DNA of 64,000 nt from Plecoglossus altivelis (taxonomy: Eukaryota; Chordata; Actinopteri; Osmeriformes; Plecoglossidae), in contig BROE01000003.1 of NCBI GenBank assembly GCA_036571765.1, positions 6,138,570 to 6,202,569 on the forward strand, written 5' to 3'. The first letter of the stretch is position 1; each line of letters begins with the position of its first letter. The notes beneath the pieces were generated by a model. That model worked only from the letters and a program-made list of their open reading frames with translations, did not search any database and was not told the origin of the DNA. Positions 39,631 through 53,603 of the stretch are shown piece after piece. The translations under genes and the position numbers were made by a program.

Positions 39631-42600
39631 TACCACTTTCCATGGCTTTTTACCCTCATTCCCTGCTTGAAGCCTTCTTCCCTTCTCTTGCTCTCCCCCT
39701 TTCCTCCCTTGCTCCTTCCATCTTCTCCTTCCCTCATTCATTCTCCCCCTCTTGTCCCTGGCTCCTTCTCTCCCTCTCTAGAACTCTTGCAAGGGCGCTG
39801 GAGTGAATAATTTGGTCACATGACCCTATGGCGGCGTGCCTAGTCATCTGGCCCAGCGGGCCATGCGCTAACGAGGGCATCCCATCACTTGTTGTCTATA
39901 AATACCACCACCGCCCTTCACCCCCCCTCCACCCCCTCCTCTCCCCTACCTCGTTCAAAAGGACCCTGGCTCTGCGGGGCCAGGCTAGTACGGTCAATCA
40001 GGATCTGTCACCCGCCCAAAGCCCCGCCTGCCACCACATCCAGAGCCTGCCAGCCTCCCCCCCTCTCTTTCCTTTGCTTCCTTTGAGGTGCTCTCTCTCT
40101 CTCTCCCTGCTTCTCACCACGTAGCCTTAAAGTAGCTTGGTGGGTGGCAAGGAGAACAATGGAGGCTGAACTTGAATGAACTAAAACGTTTTGTTGTCTC
40201 CCTCCTTGTCCACCAGTTATTGAGCTGCTGTCCATTGCCATTGGCCTGATGTACATGTTGGAGGTTGAGGCAGACAGACATCTTTGTTGACTCTTTTTTT
40301 CTTTGTTCTGTTTTGCACAGTGCGATATTCCTATTGTTTCACATTCTAAGATCCTCTCAATCTTCTGTCTCAGACAAAATGGACTATTTCTAGACAGATC
40401 AGTTTCCTAGGACAACTTGAGGCATCAAAAGGAAGTCTTTGCTTCTAATTTCCAGAACATTCTTCTGAGCTATAACCTGCTCTGGTTACAGTCAATTAGA
40501 GAATGATAGTGAGGTCTTGCAAAAGCCAGGTAGTATAGGAGAAAGTGGAAGACAGAGAGGGAGGAGAGAGCGAGAGTGAAGGGGGAGGAGGGAGAGAGAG
40601 AAAGCCAAAAAAGAGAGAAAGAGAGAAAGAACATGATGGGAAAGGATAGAATGGGAAAGAAAGAGAGATGGAGAACGAGAGAGTTGGCGCTAGGGGCCTG
40701 CTGTTGGCTCAGTGTTCCTGGCACACTGACAGACTTGCCGTGCAGTGCTGTGAGCTGGGGCTCATATTGATGTCACTCTGGGCTAATCTCTGGATGTTTT
40801 CAGGATGTTACCACTTTGATTCGCCCGTCATCACAGACAGACTGCAGAGTCTGGGGGAACAAATTAATTGTTGTCTAAAGGGATGCTCACTGTAATGTTC
40901 TCCTGTAATGTTCTCCCTACATTTGAGTAGTGAATGGAGCTCTGTGTTACAGAGAGCATGAGTGGGAGCTGTTTTGATACTTTGAAGGGGTTTGATTTGA
41001 TTTAGCTCATCTACATTTTCACCAGTGCATCTGTTTTTCTCAGTTCAGAACTTCAGTTACATCACCTCAGCCTCCTTTAAAAGAATGCTAGCTATGCCAT
41101 GGAGAGATAAAGACAGAGACATAGAGAGAAGAGGAGTTTCCATGTGAAATGAAAAAGGGACACCGCCAAAGGTGTGTGAACTGAAGATGAGAGAGCTGAG
41201 AAAATTGCTCATTCAGACTAATGACCTAGTGTGCGTGTGTGTATGTCTGTAGGTCTGTCTGTATATATGCAAGTGTCTTTATGTGTGTGTGCATGTCTGA
41301 ATGTACGTGTATGTGGGAGAAAGTGGTTTGGCTCCCCTAGCCGTTACTGCATCCCTGTTCCCCTGTTCGCGTGACGGCGCCCGAACGTGTCACTGACGTT
41401 ATGTGTTATGAGGAGTGATGGGACTCCTCATCCCCGCCCTCTCACCGATTTCCCTCCCTCCCTCCAGCACACCCCCACCATATTCAACCATTCTCTCTCA
41501 CAAGACACTTCTACAAATATCAGTCTGTCAAATTACCAAAGCATTTCAAATCCCTACAGCAAAGGGACAGCCTTTCTAGAGCATCTGTAACATGCTGACT
41601 TGCACCCTGTATCTTGAACATCCACGTGGTGGTCTTTGGAGTTAGATTTATGACTCCATGTGGAGTTTGGGCTCTTGTGCTGCGGGGTGTAGATGGATGG
41701 GGTGTTGGTTGCAGTGGCGTCAGGGACACGACTCCAAATGTGCTCCTGCTGTGGCCAGACTGAACTCCAACCCGGAGCTGTGAGAACCCGAAACATGAAA
41801 GGTGATGCCTTTTGGAAATGGCCGTGTTAAAATGAGAGAGCTGGAGGTTTTTAAATCAGTCTCTGCCCTCTCATTCCAGGTCTGATGTATGGCTTGAGGA
41901 GAAATGATGTGCTCTCGAGGCAGCTTCCTCGCAATTACAGGGCGCCACCTCTAAACCAGCCAGCTGAACTCCAGCAAGCAGATGCTGCAGTGGCTTCCCC
42001 CCAACGCTAGCTTAGCACTTGTGGCTAACTCTTTTCTATTTTCAGTGTAGTTGGCTTTATCTTTAAGAATTTTTTGATTATCGCTGTGTGAGAATGTGCG
42101 CGTGCTTATGTATTCCCATGCACGCACAAGGGTGTGTTTGTGCGTATTTCCGTGTGTGCGTGCTCGTGCAGGTCCATGTTTATGTGTGTTTGAGAAATTC
42201 CTAATTTTAAACACATGCTAGCGACAGCTGGGCCATTTTCTCCCACAGGTCCTTCAAATATCTCACTGCAGTCCCAACTGAGGATTAATTTTGACAATTG
42301 TTCTAGGAGAGCCCGGGCCTGAACCCCAAACAGTTGTGCTAACTTTACCGACACTCTTTTCACATCAATGATTTTCAAGGCTGTATTTGGGCGAGAGAAA
42401 GAGAGAGAGAGGCTAATTGGAGTGGCCCCAGATGCTTACTTGCTCTGATCACACACACAAACATACACACGCGTTTCACGCAGACACACATCTATGCACA
42501 CACACAGTTGAGGGTGTTGTGTAATTTTTATTGCTTTTTATCCCTACCCTCCCCCTTTTTGAAAAGTTCTGTGTCTTTTCCTTCATTCACTTCACCTTTT

Positions 42601-43581
42601 CAAACCAAACAAAACGGTTGTAAACAGTGAGTCCCAGCAGGGGGTGGAATGCCTTAAAGGCTTACCAAAGGTTTAGTCCTTTCTGACAGCCGGACCCCTG
42701 TGTTTGACAGTTCCTTGGGCTTTGCCGCCCAGTCACGCTGTGGTGGTCCCAGCCAGTCCCATTCAACCCCACCCACGCCCACAAACCGGGCTGAGAGGGA
42801 GCAGGAGGGCAGGGGGACGGAGGTGAGGAGAGGAAAGGAGAGGGACAGTAGCATGGGAGGGAAAGATGGCATGCGAGGGAGGGTAGATGGAGGGGAAGAG
42901 GGAGCATTAGAGGGAGGGGGGGGCAATGAACAGAAACTGGGGGCACACTTAGGTCTTGGCAGACAATACATACTCTGCTGGGGGAGGGGGTGGGGGAGAG
43001 GGTTGTGCTCTGAAGCAAGGAGCAAGGGGGAGAGGAGGACCCTGTCCAAAAAAAGTTGGTTTTAGGGTCAAGGCCAGTAAGCTGTCATACCTGGCTCTGT
43101 GTTGTAGTTGTCAGGCTTTGTTGATGCTCTGAGTGCTCTGAATGCTTCTCATACCATCTTCCATGGGGTTTGGGGGTTTTCTCCTGGAGTCCCACATCTT
43201 AGATGTGGGCGCCCAGGCCCAGTTCTTCTCCTTACAGTGTGGAACCCACTTGTGTTCCATTATGCGTTAGTGGTTTGTTTTAGTACATTCATTTCCATGT
43301 CTTCTGAGAAGTTAACTTGAGAAAAAAATGCACACAATTCATTGCTAACAGTGTTACTAGGACTAAGGCACTAGGAGTGTAGAGTTTCGGGGGGAAACTT
43401 GCGTCATTACTCGTATGTGTGTCTTTGTTCTGATAATCTTGTTTGGTTCATGCTCCTGGCCAGTTAACACCTGCCTGTCAGGGTGCGTAGCCTTTATCAT
43501 CAATCACTGGTCTATAACATGAGTTACACTAGACCCAGACTCACTGGCCCTTCCAGATCGTATGTATGTGTGTTTGAATGT

Positions 43582-43649
<68 letters not shown>

Positions 43650-46600
43650 CCAAGCGGCTGAATGTGTTTTTGCATGAGTGAGTGTGTGCGTGTGTGTGTT
43701 ATATGAGAGACCTGAGCAGGTCTTCACCCCAGGTCGTCTCTTTGCTTGCACGCACAGGGCATCCTGCACTCAAATCCCTGCAGACAACATTGACTGCTTG
43801 AACACTTGATCATGTAATTAGGAAACCATATGGGATGTTTCTAGATAGTAAAACAAAGCTCTGTTCAACCGGGGCAGTACTGTATGTGTGCAGGCTAGAA
43901 TAGGCAAAAGTCCAACTGAAGACATAGCTGTGAGATCTTACCTCTGCAATCCCCCCCCCCCCCCCCCTTCACCGATTGAATGAATACAGTATCTTAAACA
44001 CACATGTAACTCCACAAAGGTCCTCAAAACATCCCCTGACTGAGTGTGGTCCTCGGGGTCTGGAGACGTCTTGCGTCTGAGTGCGTAGCAGAGTGCTTCT
44101 GATGTCAGGGCTGTAATAAGCTGTGTTCCTCTCTTATCAGAGCTCTAGAGTTTCCCTTATCGCTGCACCTCCGCTCCCCGTGCCGGTGTGCCCTGGATGG
44201 ACGTCTGTGCACCCAGACAGACGCCGTCTTGTCCCGCATTCTTTCAATGAAAAGGACCCTCCGCTATCTTTGCCCATGTAGGAAGAGATTTGGTTACATG
44301 CACGGTGGAATTGGGGATTCTTTCACCAGCATTGGGAGAAAGCTGTTATAGTGTCTTGGCATGCGGCTGGCGCCGTGTGTCAGAAAGAGAGAGCATCCAA
44401 CAGGCTACACTCACAGTGGAAATGTATTTACAGAGTCCATGCAAGAGGGTTTTAAATCAATGTGAATGTGGAACATGCTACATCCAATGGTCTGGGATAG
44501 GTCTCACAGACGTTTTTCAGTTTCCTTGTTTTTCCGATGAAAGGTCTTCACCTTATCCCAGTGAGGCTTAGATTTCTGGCTTCGAGGAATCTCCTGCTGT
44601 CCACAAGGGAGGAGAGCATGTGACACCAGCAGTGGAGGAATTTAACAGCAGACCTGGCTTCCCTCATTCAGACCAAAGCCTTAGAACATTTGAAGATTTT
44701 ATTGCTGCTCCCTCGGTCAGTCCGTGATGTAATAAAGCCTGACAACGTGGAAGTGTTGCAGTGTGCAGAGCACTTGCTCTGGTTCCTCTCAGTGACAGTC
44801 TGGCTTCATCGCTCCCTCCCCCTCCCCCCCAGATTCAGACTGGTGTAGCTCGATGTTACTATAGGCTAGGCTAGCCGCTCATTCCCACAGCTGGAAAACT
44901 TGGAAGCATTCCTTCGGGGTAACTGATAGCAGGATTAGCGTCGCCTCCAGTTTTCTTTTAAGGTATAGTTTTACGCCTAACCTGAGGATTAGGAAGGCAA
45001 GGAGGGGCAACACTCCCAGCTGTGCTGGTGCTAAATCTGCGCCGGACTGAATTGACACTGAGATGCCTTTTAGACTGTTGAGCTGAACTCACAGTAGGTG
45101 TGACTGTACACTGCACACTGTACTGTGTAGGTGTACAGTCAGTACAGTACAGTACTGTATACTCTGCATGGCTCTGTTTTCATGCGTATGTGTGTGTGTA
45201 TCTGTGTGTGTGTATCCTGTGTATCACAGTACTGCAGACATGGGATGTGTGTGAACAAGGAGCTGGACTTGCGGCCGGTCCATGGGGAGTGGGGCCCCTG
45301 GGGGCCATATAGTGTGTGCTCCAGAACCTGCGGAGGAGGCACCAGGAGCACCTACCGTGAATGCAATAAACCTGAGTAAGATTCTTCTGTTGGAAGCACA
45401 GTTTTGATAGAACCATTACCATAATATATTAATTTTAATAATATTAGAAAATAGTAATTAATATATTGTAAATTTTAAGAATCCAAACAAAAATATGTGT
45501 ACATTTAATCCAAGTGACGTTGAAGGGGGGGGGGGTATTCAAATCTGCAACCTCTTGATCTACAGTCTAAATCTTTACTGTTGAGCTATGCCCATCTGTT
45601 TTAAGTCTGAAACCAGTCATAACACACAGTCAAAGCAACAACATTTACTTGGGCATACGTCTGATTAGTCCCAATAAATATGGGCAAAAGTCAAAACAAT
45701 ACAATACCCTTTGAAGGTGCAAATGCCTCATTACCTGACACTAAACTAAGTAGTACTTAGTAGTAATTGATATAATATATGTATATAATATTTTAAATAT
45801 ATAATATTGATATAAGTATATAAATACAGTATATGTGTAACATTGTTATGTGTAAGCTAAGGGATTGTCAAAGACGTGTTCTAATAAAGTTATTGTGTCT
45901 CAGGCCCAGAAATGGAGGGAGGTTCTGTGTGGGGCGAAGGATGAAGTTCAGGTCGTGCAACACTGAGCCCTGTCCCCGAGGGCAGAGAGACTTCCGCGAG
46001 GAGCAGTGCTCTCAGTTTGACGGCAAGCACTTCAATATCAACGGTCTACCTCCCACCGTTCGCTGGGTGCCCAAGTACAGTGGGAGTGAGTAATTGTTTT
46101 AACAGAACACAACTGTGCCTGGTAGCTGAGATCTGGTTGCTTTGCAATGTGGCTGGTAAAAAGGCTGTTTCTTGACTCTGACCACCGAAAAACAGTTTAA
46201 ACAATTCACTTCTGATAATTAATTCTCTGCTGTATTTCTTGTATGTTTTATTTGTAGGACACTTTTGATAAAGGTGTCTGCGAAATGAATGAAATGCATT
46301 GTCACTATTACTGGACTTTTGCTGGACTGTGCAAGTCTGGTTTCACATCTACGGTACCACATCATGGCTGGAAACAATTGTTGAGTGTGGCTTAGGCCTC
46401 CGCTGTGTGAAATACCCACTTAAACTACAGTAATCTTGAAATCTCCATTAGTTAGCATGACTCTAATCCACCCACCCTCCTCCCATCCTGTCCAGACAGA
46501 AAATCTCACCAGTTCGTTTATGGCTCATGATTTCAGTCAGTGTCTTTGTCTTATTTCACTGGCAAATGAACATAATAATCAAAACTAGAGCTGCATAGTA

Positions 46601-49600
46601 CTTCCATATGACGTTCCTGCACAGCTCTAAGCTCGTACTGCAAGGAAGAATCTCATTCGTTACTAAGATGGCTGTCTTAGCACCATGTTGCTCAGGAGGT
46701 CAGACTCTGGAGTTGGGATGCTTTTCAAGAATTAGCTGTGAGAGATCCTAATTTATGTTATACAAGCAGGCTGAGTTCAGCAGCCAATAAACTGTCAGAA
46801 AGATTGTGAACCTCCCAAACAACTGATAATCATTTGGGTCTTTCAGCAAAGAAAACTGCTGGCCAGACTGCTATATTGAAAAAACATATGGTTGCCCAAA
46901 GCGGAGTCTTTTCTGTGTTGTTTTCTGTAAACATTTCCCCTGTGTAGCTTATCCACATCTGCCAATGTTGTATTGCGCTAAATCTCTAATCGGCACTGAC
47001 GATGTCTTCTGCTCCTCTTGGCTCTGATGCAGTTCTGATGAAGGATCGCTGTAAGCTTTTCTGTCGGGTTGCCGGGACGATGGCGTACAATCAGTTGAAG
47101 GACCGAGTTATCGACGGCACTCCCTGCAGCCCGGACACTTATGACATCTGCGTTGAAGGCCTCTGCAGGGTAGTGGAATGACAGTTTCCTCTAATGTCAA
47201 CACTACTGGTCAAGTTGACCTACCCACACTACCTCACAAACACTTTGATACATCCTTCTATATTGTCTGTCTAAAATGAATATACAATTTTCTAAGTCTA
47301 AAACTGTGATTTGGTTTGTTTTGGGATAAGGTAAAACTCCAATGGTGGACATTTTTGTCAGTGTTTGGCTCTCAGAATGATGCTCCTTCACTCCTCATGT
47401 CTCACTAGTCTTCATGTCTCCCTCTCCAGCAAGCAGGCTGTGATCACGTCCTGAACTCCAAGGCAAGGCATGACAAGTGTGGGGTGTGCGGAGGGGACAA
47501 TTCTTCTTGCAAGACCCAAGCTGGGACCTTTAACGATGCTGAGTATGGTGAGTCTGGTCTTTTTATATATAGAGCTGCTAGTCAAAGGAGGGAATCTTAT
47601 ATAGGGGACACGTGAAAAGAATCCTTTTACCATAGATATGTAGATGCAATGGCCTGGGCTGCCCTAAACTTGACCCTGGATAGTCTGGATTAAACCGCAA
47701 ACAAGATGAACTTTGATCCCTCGGATGCTTTTGGAAGATGTTGTCATAGCTTGTAGACCCTTGTCCTATAGAACCGCACATTCCAAATAATCCTCCAAAT
47801 ACTTCAGAAAGAACTTGATGAACCCTTATTGTGCTCAAACTAAACCCCAATTTAGGCCATTGCTTTGAACTAATGCTTTATGTGGTGTCTCTTTATGGCC
47901 CAACCGGGGATTGCATCCAATCCTCCTCCAGTTGGAATAGAAAACATATTTGTATAAACATCTGTTTGTGTTGCACCACTTGGGTTTACTTATCACTTGT
48001 TATGCTTGTATTTGTTGCATCTCTCTCGGTGTCAGGGGGGCAGACAGACACCGAAAGAGAGACCCTAAGAGAAATGCAACAAATACAAGCATGTTCATCC
48101 ATCTGCCTGCCTGTCTGTCTGTCTGTTTGTCTCTTGTTCTGTCTGTCTCCCTCTCTGCCAGCCTATCTATCTGCCTGTTACTCTGCCAAGGTGTGCCAGT
48201 CTCTGGCCCAGCTCTAGATAGATGACATGAGTCAGACTGAATTCCAGGCAGGGTGGCCCCTGTCCATGCCAGTGACCTCACCACACTACTCCCTCCTACT
48301 CTTTGCCTCTCCACAGCCACCTCCCTCCCCCACGACTCTCTTCCAGGCCTGGCCAGCCCATTGGAGGTCTGCCCAGGTTCAGTTCAGCCAATAAACTACC
48401 AGTAAACCTCCAGAGAACCTATGAAATAGGAGTTACAGTACATAACTTCAATCAAATCTTTGGAAGACGAAGAGGGTCGATATAAGGGGCCCCTGTTTAA
48501 CATAGGTTTATGTGTGACCTTTCACCTTCTCCCTGCTGTGAAATGAATTAGGCAACCACTGGTATCTGCAGTAAGCCAGTGGCTGGAGCACTATCTATAT
48601 CGCTTCAATGGTCTTCTAGTCTTCTCCTCTCCTCCACCCACAAGTTGTTTGCCTGTTTGCTGCCGGGGAGTAACCGACAGTTTCTCCTCAGGGTCCGTGT
48701 TTTCTCAACATTCCTCGGTCGCTCTGCGGTTACGTCCTTTGGGTGCTCGTGGTCTCTGGCTAGGCAGGGGGGCCCCTGAGAAAAAAAACATGGCGTTGTC
48801 CCCGAGTTTGTCATCCAGCCATGTACTTAAGCGCTTATGCTGTCCTGACTGATTAGAGAACGAATTGGATACGCTACTTAAACCAATCGCTGGTGTTTTC
48901 TTTCTAAGGTTGAACAGGATAGGTTCGGGTTCAAGCAATTTATTGTTTATCACGTTCCAGGAATTCAGGGTGTGCTTCAAAAGCTGTGGCTGAAAACCAA
49001 TGTTTTTGTTCATGGATTTGTTATGTTGTAAGACTGGGAACTGCTGCCGGAGAAAACCGTACATAAGTCAGTTGTCAGTTGCGCGTGTGTGCGTGTGTGT
49101 GTGTGTGTTTGTGTTTAAAGTGATTATAGTGATACGCTCTCATTGTTAACAACAGCTTCCTCATTCACTATTGACTGACCTCATCATCTTGTGTATGGGT
49201 AGTGTTGAACACACTAGTGTAATATCGTAAATTGCTGCACGTAATACTTGATAGAGTACTTGATAGTGTGTGTATTAATCTGCCAATACACCGATGTGGA
49301 GACATTGCCTTACTAGTGCTGCCCCCGAGTGGTCTGCTAGATCAACTCTATACCCTTTTCAACAAAAAACTATTTTCCCTCTTTTTATCATGCGTTGCTA
49401 CTTTTCCTTCTTTTTAAGGTCCTTTCTTTTTCATCTTGGGTAACTTCCATCCCTTCTTTCCCATCCTCCAATGATTCTTTCCTCAATCTGCTTCCCTTCT
49501 CCCTTATCTTGCTTCTTCCTCAGCTCTCCTCCATCTCATTCTCTCTCTGCTGCCCTCCTCTCACCTCTGCGGCCTGTTGCGTCTATTCGCTCCTCTCCTC

Positions 49601-51698
49601 TCTCCTCATCCCTCACTCTTTGCCGTCACAGAACACAGATGACGGTAAATTACAGGGCAAGCGTTGGGCCACGGTGTAATTATGTAGGATTTTAAGGGAG
49701 GGCCTCTGAGAGTGAAATGACCCCTTTCTATTTTTCCAGGGATGACATTTGAATCTTGAAGGTTAGCAGCGCTAGTTGACTAGCCTGCCCTGGCCAGCTT
49801 CCTTTGACATAGGGAAGCCATTAACTCAAGGTGTCAGTGACTACTCAGGCCCACAGCTGGCTAGTTACTTCGGTGCCTAGCACGTCAAAACGTACTCACC
49901 CACTAGTGTACTCTCCCTCACTTTTTCTCCCTCACTTTTTCTCCCTCTTCCTCCCTCTCCCTGCTTCCTCCCTCTCTCTCCCTCCATCTCTCTCCCTCTA
50001 TCTCCCTCTCTCTTAGGGTACAACACTGTAGTTCGGATCCCAGCGGGAGCCACCAACATAGATATCAAACAGGTCAGCTACTCTGGGAAGCCAGAGGATG
50101 ACAACTACCTCGGTAAGTTAACACGACGGCGCACAAGTATTCTGCCAAATCATTGAAAAAACACTCTGCAAACGTACCATATTAGCTGGAAGTGAACCCC
50201 TAAGTTGTGGGCTCTGGGCAGCCTAGGTCAGTTTGATTGTCCTTGTGTCTTCCAGAGGTCAGGCCTTACTAGTGACCCTAGGTGTGAGGCAACCCTGCTA
50301 ATGATAGGTCAGAGGAAGTGAGGGCTTGTAATAGGCTGCCGGTCATTTCTCTCTGTCAGTGTGTGAGAAGGACGTGTGGCGGGGTGTGGAAGCATCTGGG
50401 TGGAGAGGAGGGAGATTCCTGGGATAGAGGAGAGTGGGGCTGGCTGGGTAGAAGAGAGCGGGGTTGCCTGGGAAAGCAAACTAGGTGTCAGAGGCAGAGG
50501 AAGATGAATGAGGCTAATTAGAGGCATGTGTAGCCAGTACCACATGGAAGTGTATAAAACCTAGGCGAGGCCAACTCTTCACGCCAATGAACTGGTGTGT
50601 GAGTGGTGTTGTCTGTGTGTGTGTGTGTTGAGTGTCTGTATTTGAGCTTGTGTGAGTGTTTGTTTGTGTGTGTGTGTACCATCTCTGTGTGCAAGTGTAT
50701 CTCTATTTTATGCAGTACCAGCAAATGTGAGGGAAAAACCTTCAGCGCTGCCTACCTGTCTTTGGAAAGCTCAACTGGCAACCAAAGGGTTAAAAATTAA
50801 GGTTAAAAAAGGTCTTAGTCTTGTCATGTAAAGACATGAGTATAAACAAAGTTTTACCTAGCAGCTTAATTACACACATTGTTTCAACATGTAATTTTTG
50901 CATATTTTGAGGGACTATGTCTGTCAAAAGGGGTTGTTGGCATTTAAATCTGTACTGGACCTCAGAATGTGCATTTTCTGTTGTGTGTTTACATGCTTGA
51001 GTGTGGAGACTGCGGTGTCACAGTGTTAGCATTGTAAATCAGTCAGCATGGTCAGTAAGAACGATCACAGGATCCAATCCTAAATGACTGGGGTCTGAAG
51101 CCGTCACCATCTCAACAGTCCCACATGCAACAATAGTTTCACAGAAGCATGTGGGCAACACTAAATGAATGTTTACATTCTATACAATCTGCTGCATATT
51201 TCTGTAGGGGAGACTTGCTCAAGAGTCCTTTTTATTGATATTTTCTCCATCCTTTAAGCTCTATCTGACAGCCAGTCCAACTTCCTGCTGAATGGGAACT
51301 TTGTGGTGGCCATGTTCAAAAGGGAAATCACCTTCAAGGGGTCCGTGATCGAGTACAGCGGCTCAGACACCAGGGAGGAGCGTATCAACTGTACTGAACG
51401 CATTGAAGAGGAGCTCATTCTACAGGCAAGGCTACTTTCTCACTTCACTAGTACCATATCTCTCTCTGTTTAAATCACACTCTATTTCCTCTGCTTTCAT
51501 CTCTTTCTAGGTCTCTGTTTGACCCCTTCTTTCTCTCTCTTCCTCTCTCTCTGTTTTTCTTTCTCTCTCTCTTTCTGTCTTCATATGCTCATACTACAGG
51601 CAAGGCTGCTGGCTTCCCTCAGCTCTTACATTCACTATCCTTTCTGGTTTCTTTATCAAATTCTCATTCCGCAATCTCTTCTCTCTTCCTTATCTCTG

Positions 51699-51759
<61 letters not shown>

Positions 51760-53568
51760 CTCTTTCAGTCTCTCCATCTTTGACTTTGTCTCTATCTCTC
51801 TAGATCTTTCCTCCCTCCGAACTTTGCACTGTCCCAACAGCTAACTCTGAAGCTAATCTCCTCTATTTCTTGGTGCAGGTTCTGTGTGTGGGTAACCTGT
51901 ACAACCCTGATGTACGCTACTCCTTCAACATCCCCATCTCGGAGCACCGTGAGCAGTTTGTGTGGGAGCCTTCAGGTGCCTGGCACGACTGCAGCCGTAC
52001 CTGTCAGGGTGAGTTTATGGTCGTCCACCACAACACAGCCCATTTCCTTGAACTTGCCAGGACCATAGTATTGTGCTACACAATCCTCCCCTATGATTGC
52101 TGTTTGCTAATGAGAATTGTTGTGCTGTCAATGTATGTGCACAATATCGAGTCATACAAACTTGCATGGAAGGCAGATTTGGAGATGTGTCCTTTGGGAG
52201 CGTATAGTACTTGTCAAACCTAAACTACCCTCAAAGGGTTAGCTGAGAATGTGTAGTTTAAGGTAAGAAAAAAGTCTGTCTACATTTAATCTGCTTAGTC
52301 AGCTACAGCGCCATTACCTTAGTGTGTAATGGAGAGGCCATGCTAAGCCCCTGCAGGGGCCCAGTCTGCAGCACCTGCCTCTGGACCCCTCTCTCTCACA
52401 CACACACACACACCTGTCCCTCGACTGCTCTGCTGGACACAGATCCTTAGACTTCCCCAGCCTTGCTTTGCCCCTCAGCACTCACACACACATGGGAACA
52501 CACACAAGCTCATAGACACAACGCAAATACACATTCATAAAAAAAGGTGCACAAACACTCACACACTCAGCATCACTCTAGCAAGGTCCTGATGAAGGGT
52601 GTAATCTCAGGCCAGACTCCAAGGTTCAGGGGTGTGCAGTGTACAGTATCAGGGGGGAAATCATTTAAAAAGAGGAAATGCAATTTTTGCCATTTGAGCC
52701 TCTAGCCAGATGGGATCTAATTCAAACCTTGTGTAGGCGAGCGGAGGCGCAAGGCGGTGTGTGTGCGGAAGAGCGACCACCTGGAGGTGTCAGACCAGCG
52801 CTGTGAACACCTACCCCGTCCTAGTGCGGCACCTGAGCCATGCAATACTGACTGCGAGCTTAGGTACTGTAGATACGCCACACTTGAATACAGTATGTGC
52901 ACTGTACATACCTACACTCTGTGTTTCACGACTGTCTCCGTATTTCAAGGTGGCACCTAGCGGGGAAGAGCGAGTGTTCTGCTAAGTGCGGCCCTGGCTA
53001 CCGGACCATGGACGTGCAGTGCATGCAGTACAGCCTGTCCAAGAGGCAGAGTGAGAGAGTGGAGGCCAGGGCCTGTGGAGACCTTGCCAAACCCCAGACA
53101 AGAGAGACATGCCATGGTGACTGCCTGCTCAAGAGCTGGCAGTACAGTGCATGGTCCCAGGTAGGAAGCACTACTAAACATGTAGTAGACACATAACATG
53201 TGTAATCTCGCTATACCCATGTTCTACCTCTGATTTTTACCCAATCCTGCTGCTTATGTAGTGCTCTAAGACGTGTGGCCGGGGGACTCGGACGAGAGAC
53301 TCCTACTGCATGAACAACCTGGGCAGGCGTCTGGTAGACAGGGACTGTAGTGAGTACCAGAGGGTTGTCGCTGAAAGCTGTAATATCCAGGCCTGCCCCG
53401 AGTGGTCTGCCAGTGAGTGGAGTGAGGTAGGGGTCTACACACACACACTCATGTGAACACGCACACACATTACGTCATACTTGAATCTAAACATTCCCAC
53501 CAATACACATATGTACAAAATATATATTTACACAAAAATCACTCAGTACTTTCACTCTCTCTGTTGCT

Positions 53569-53603
<35 letters not shown>

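Larger units (their letters stand above)
36818..45229 (+). other. adamts20: Intron 11, about 8.4 kb
   Basis: Phase 0 to 0, no missing coding sequence. GA-rich at 37380-37445 and 37625-37815, (GT)n at 37900-37926 and 38600-38627, a SINE-like repeat at 38232-38375, (TC)n at 39563-39625, GA-rich at 40545-40680, G/A-rich at 42785-43050, a long (TG)n at 43585-43646 and poly-C at 43951-43967. Confidence 0.75.
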
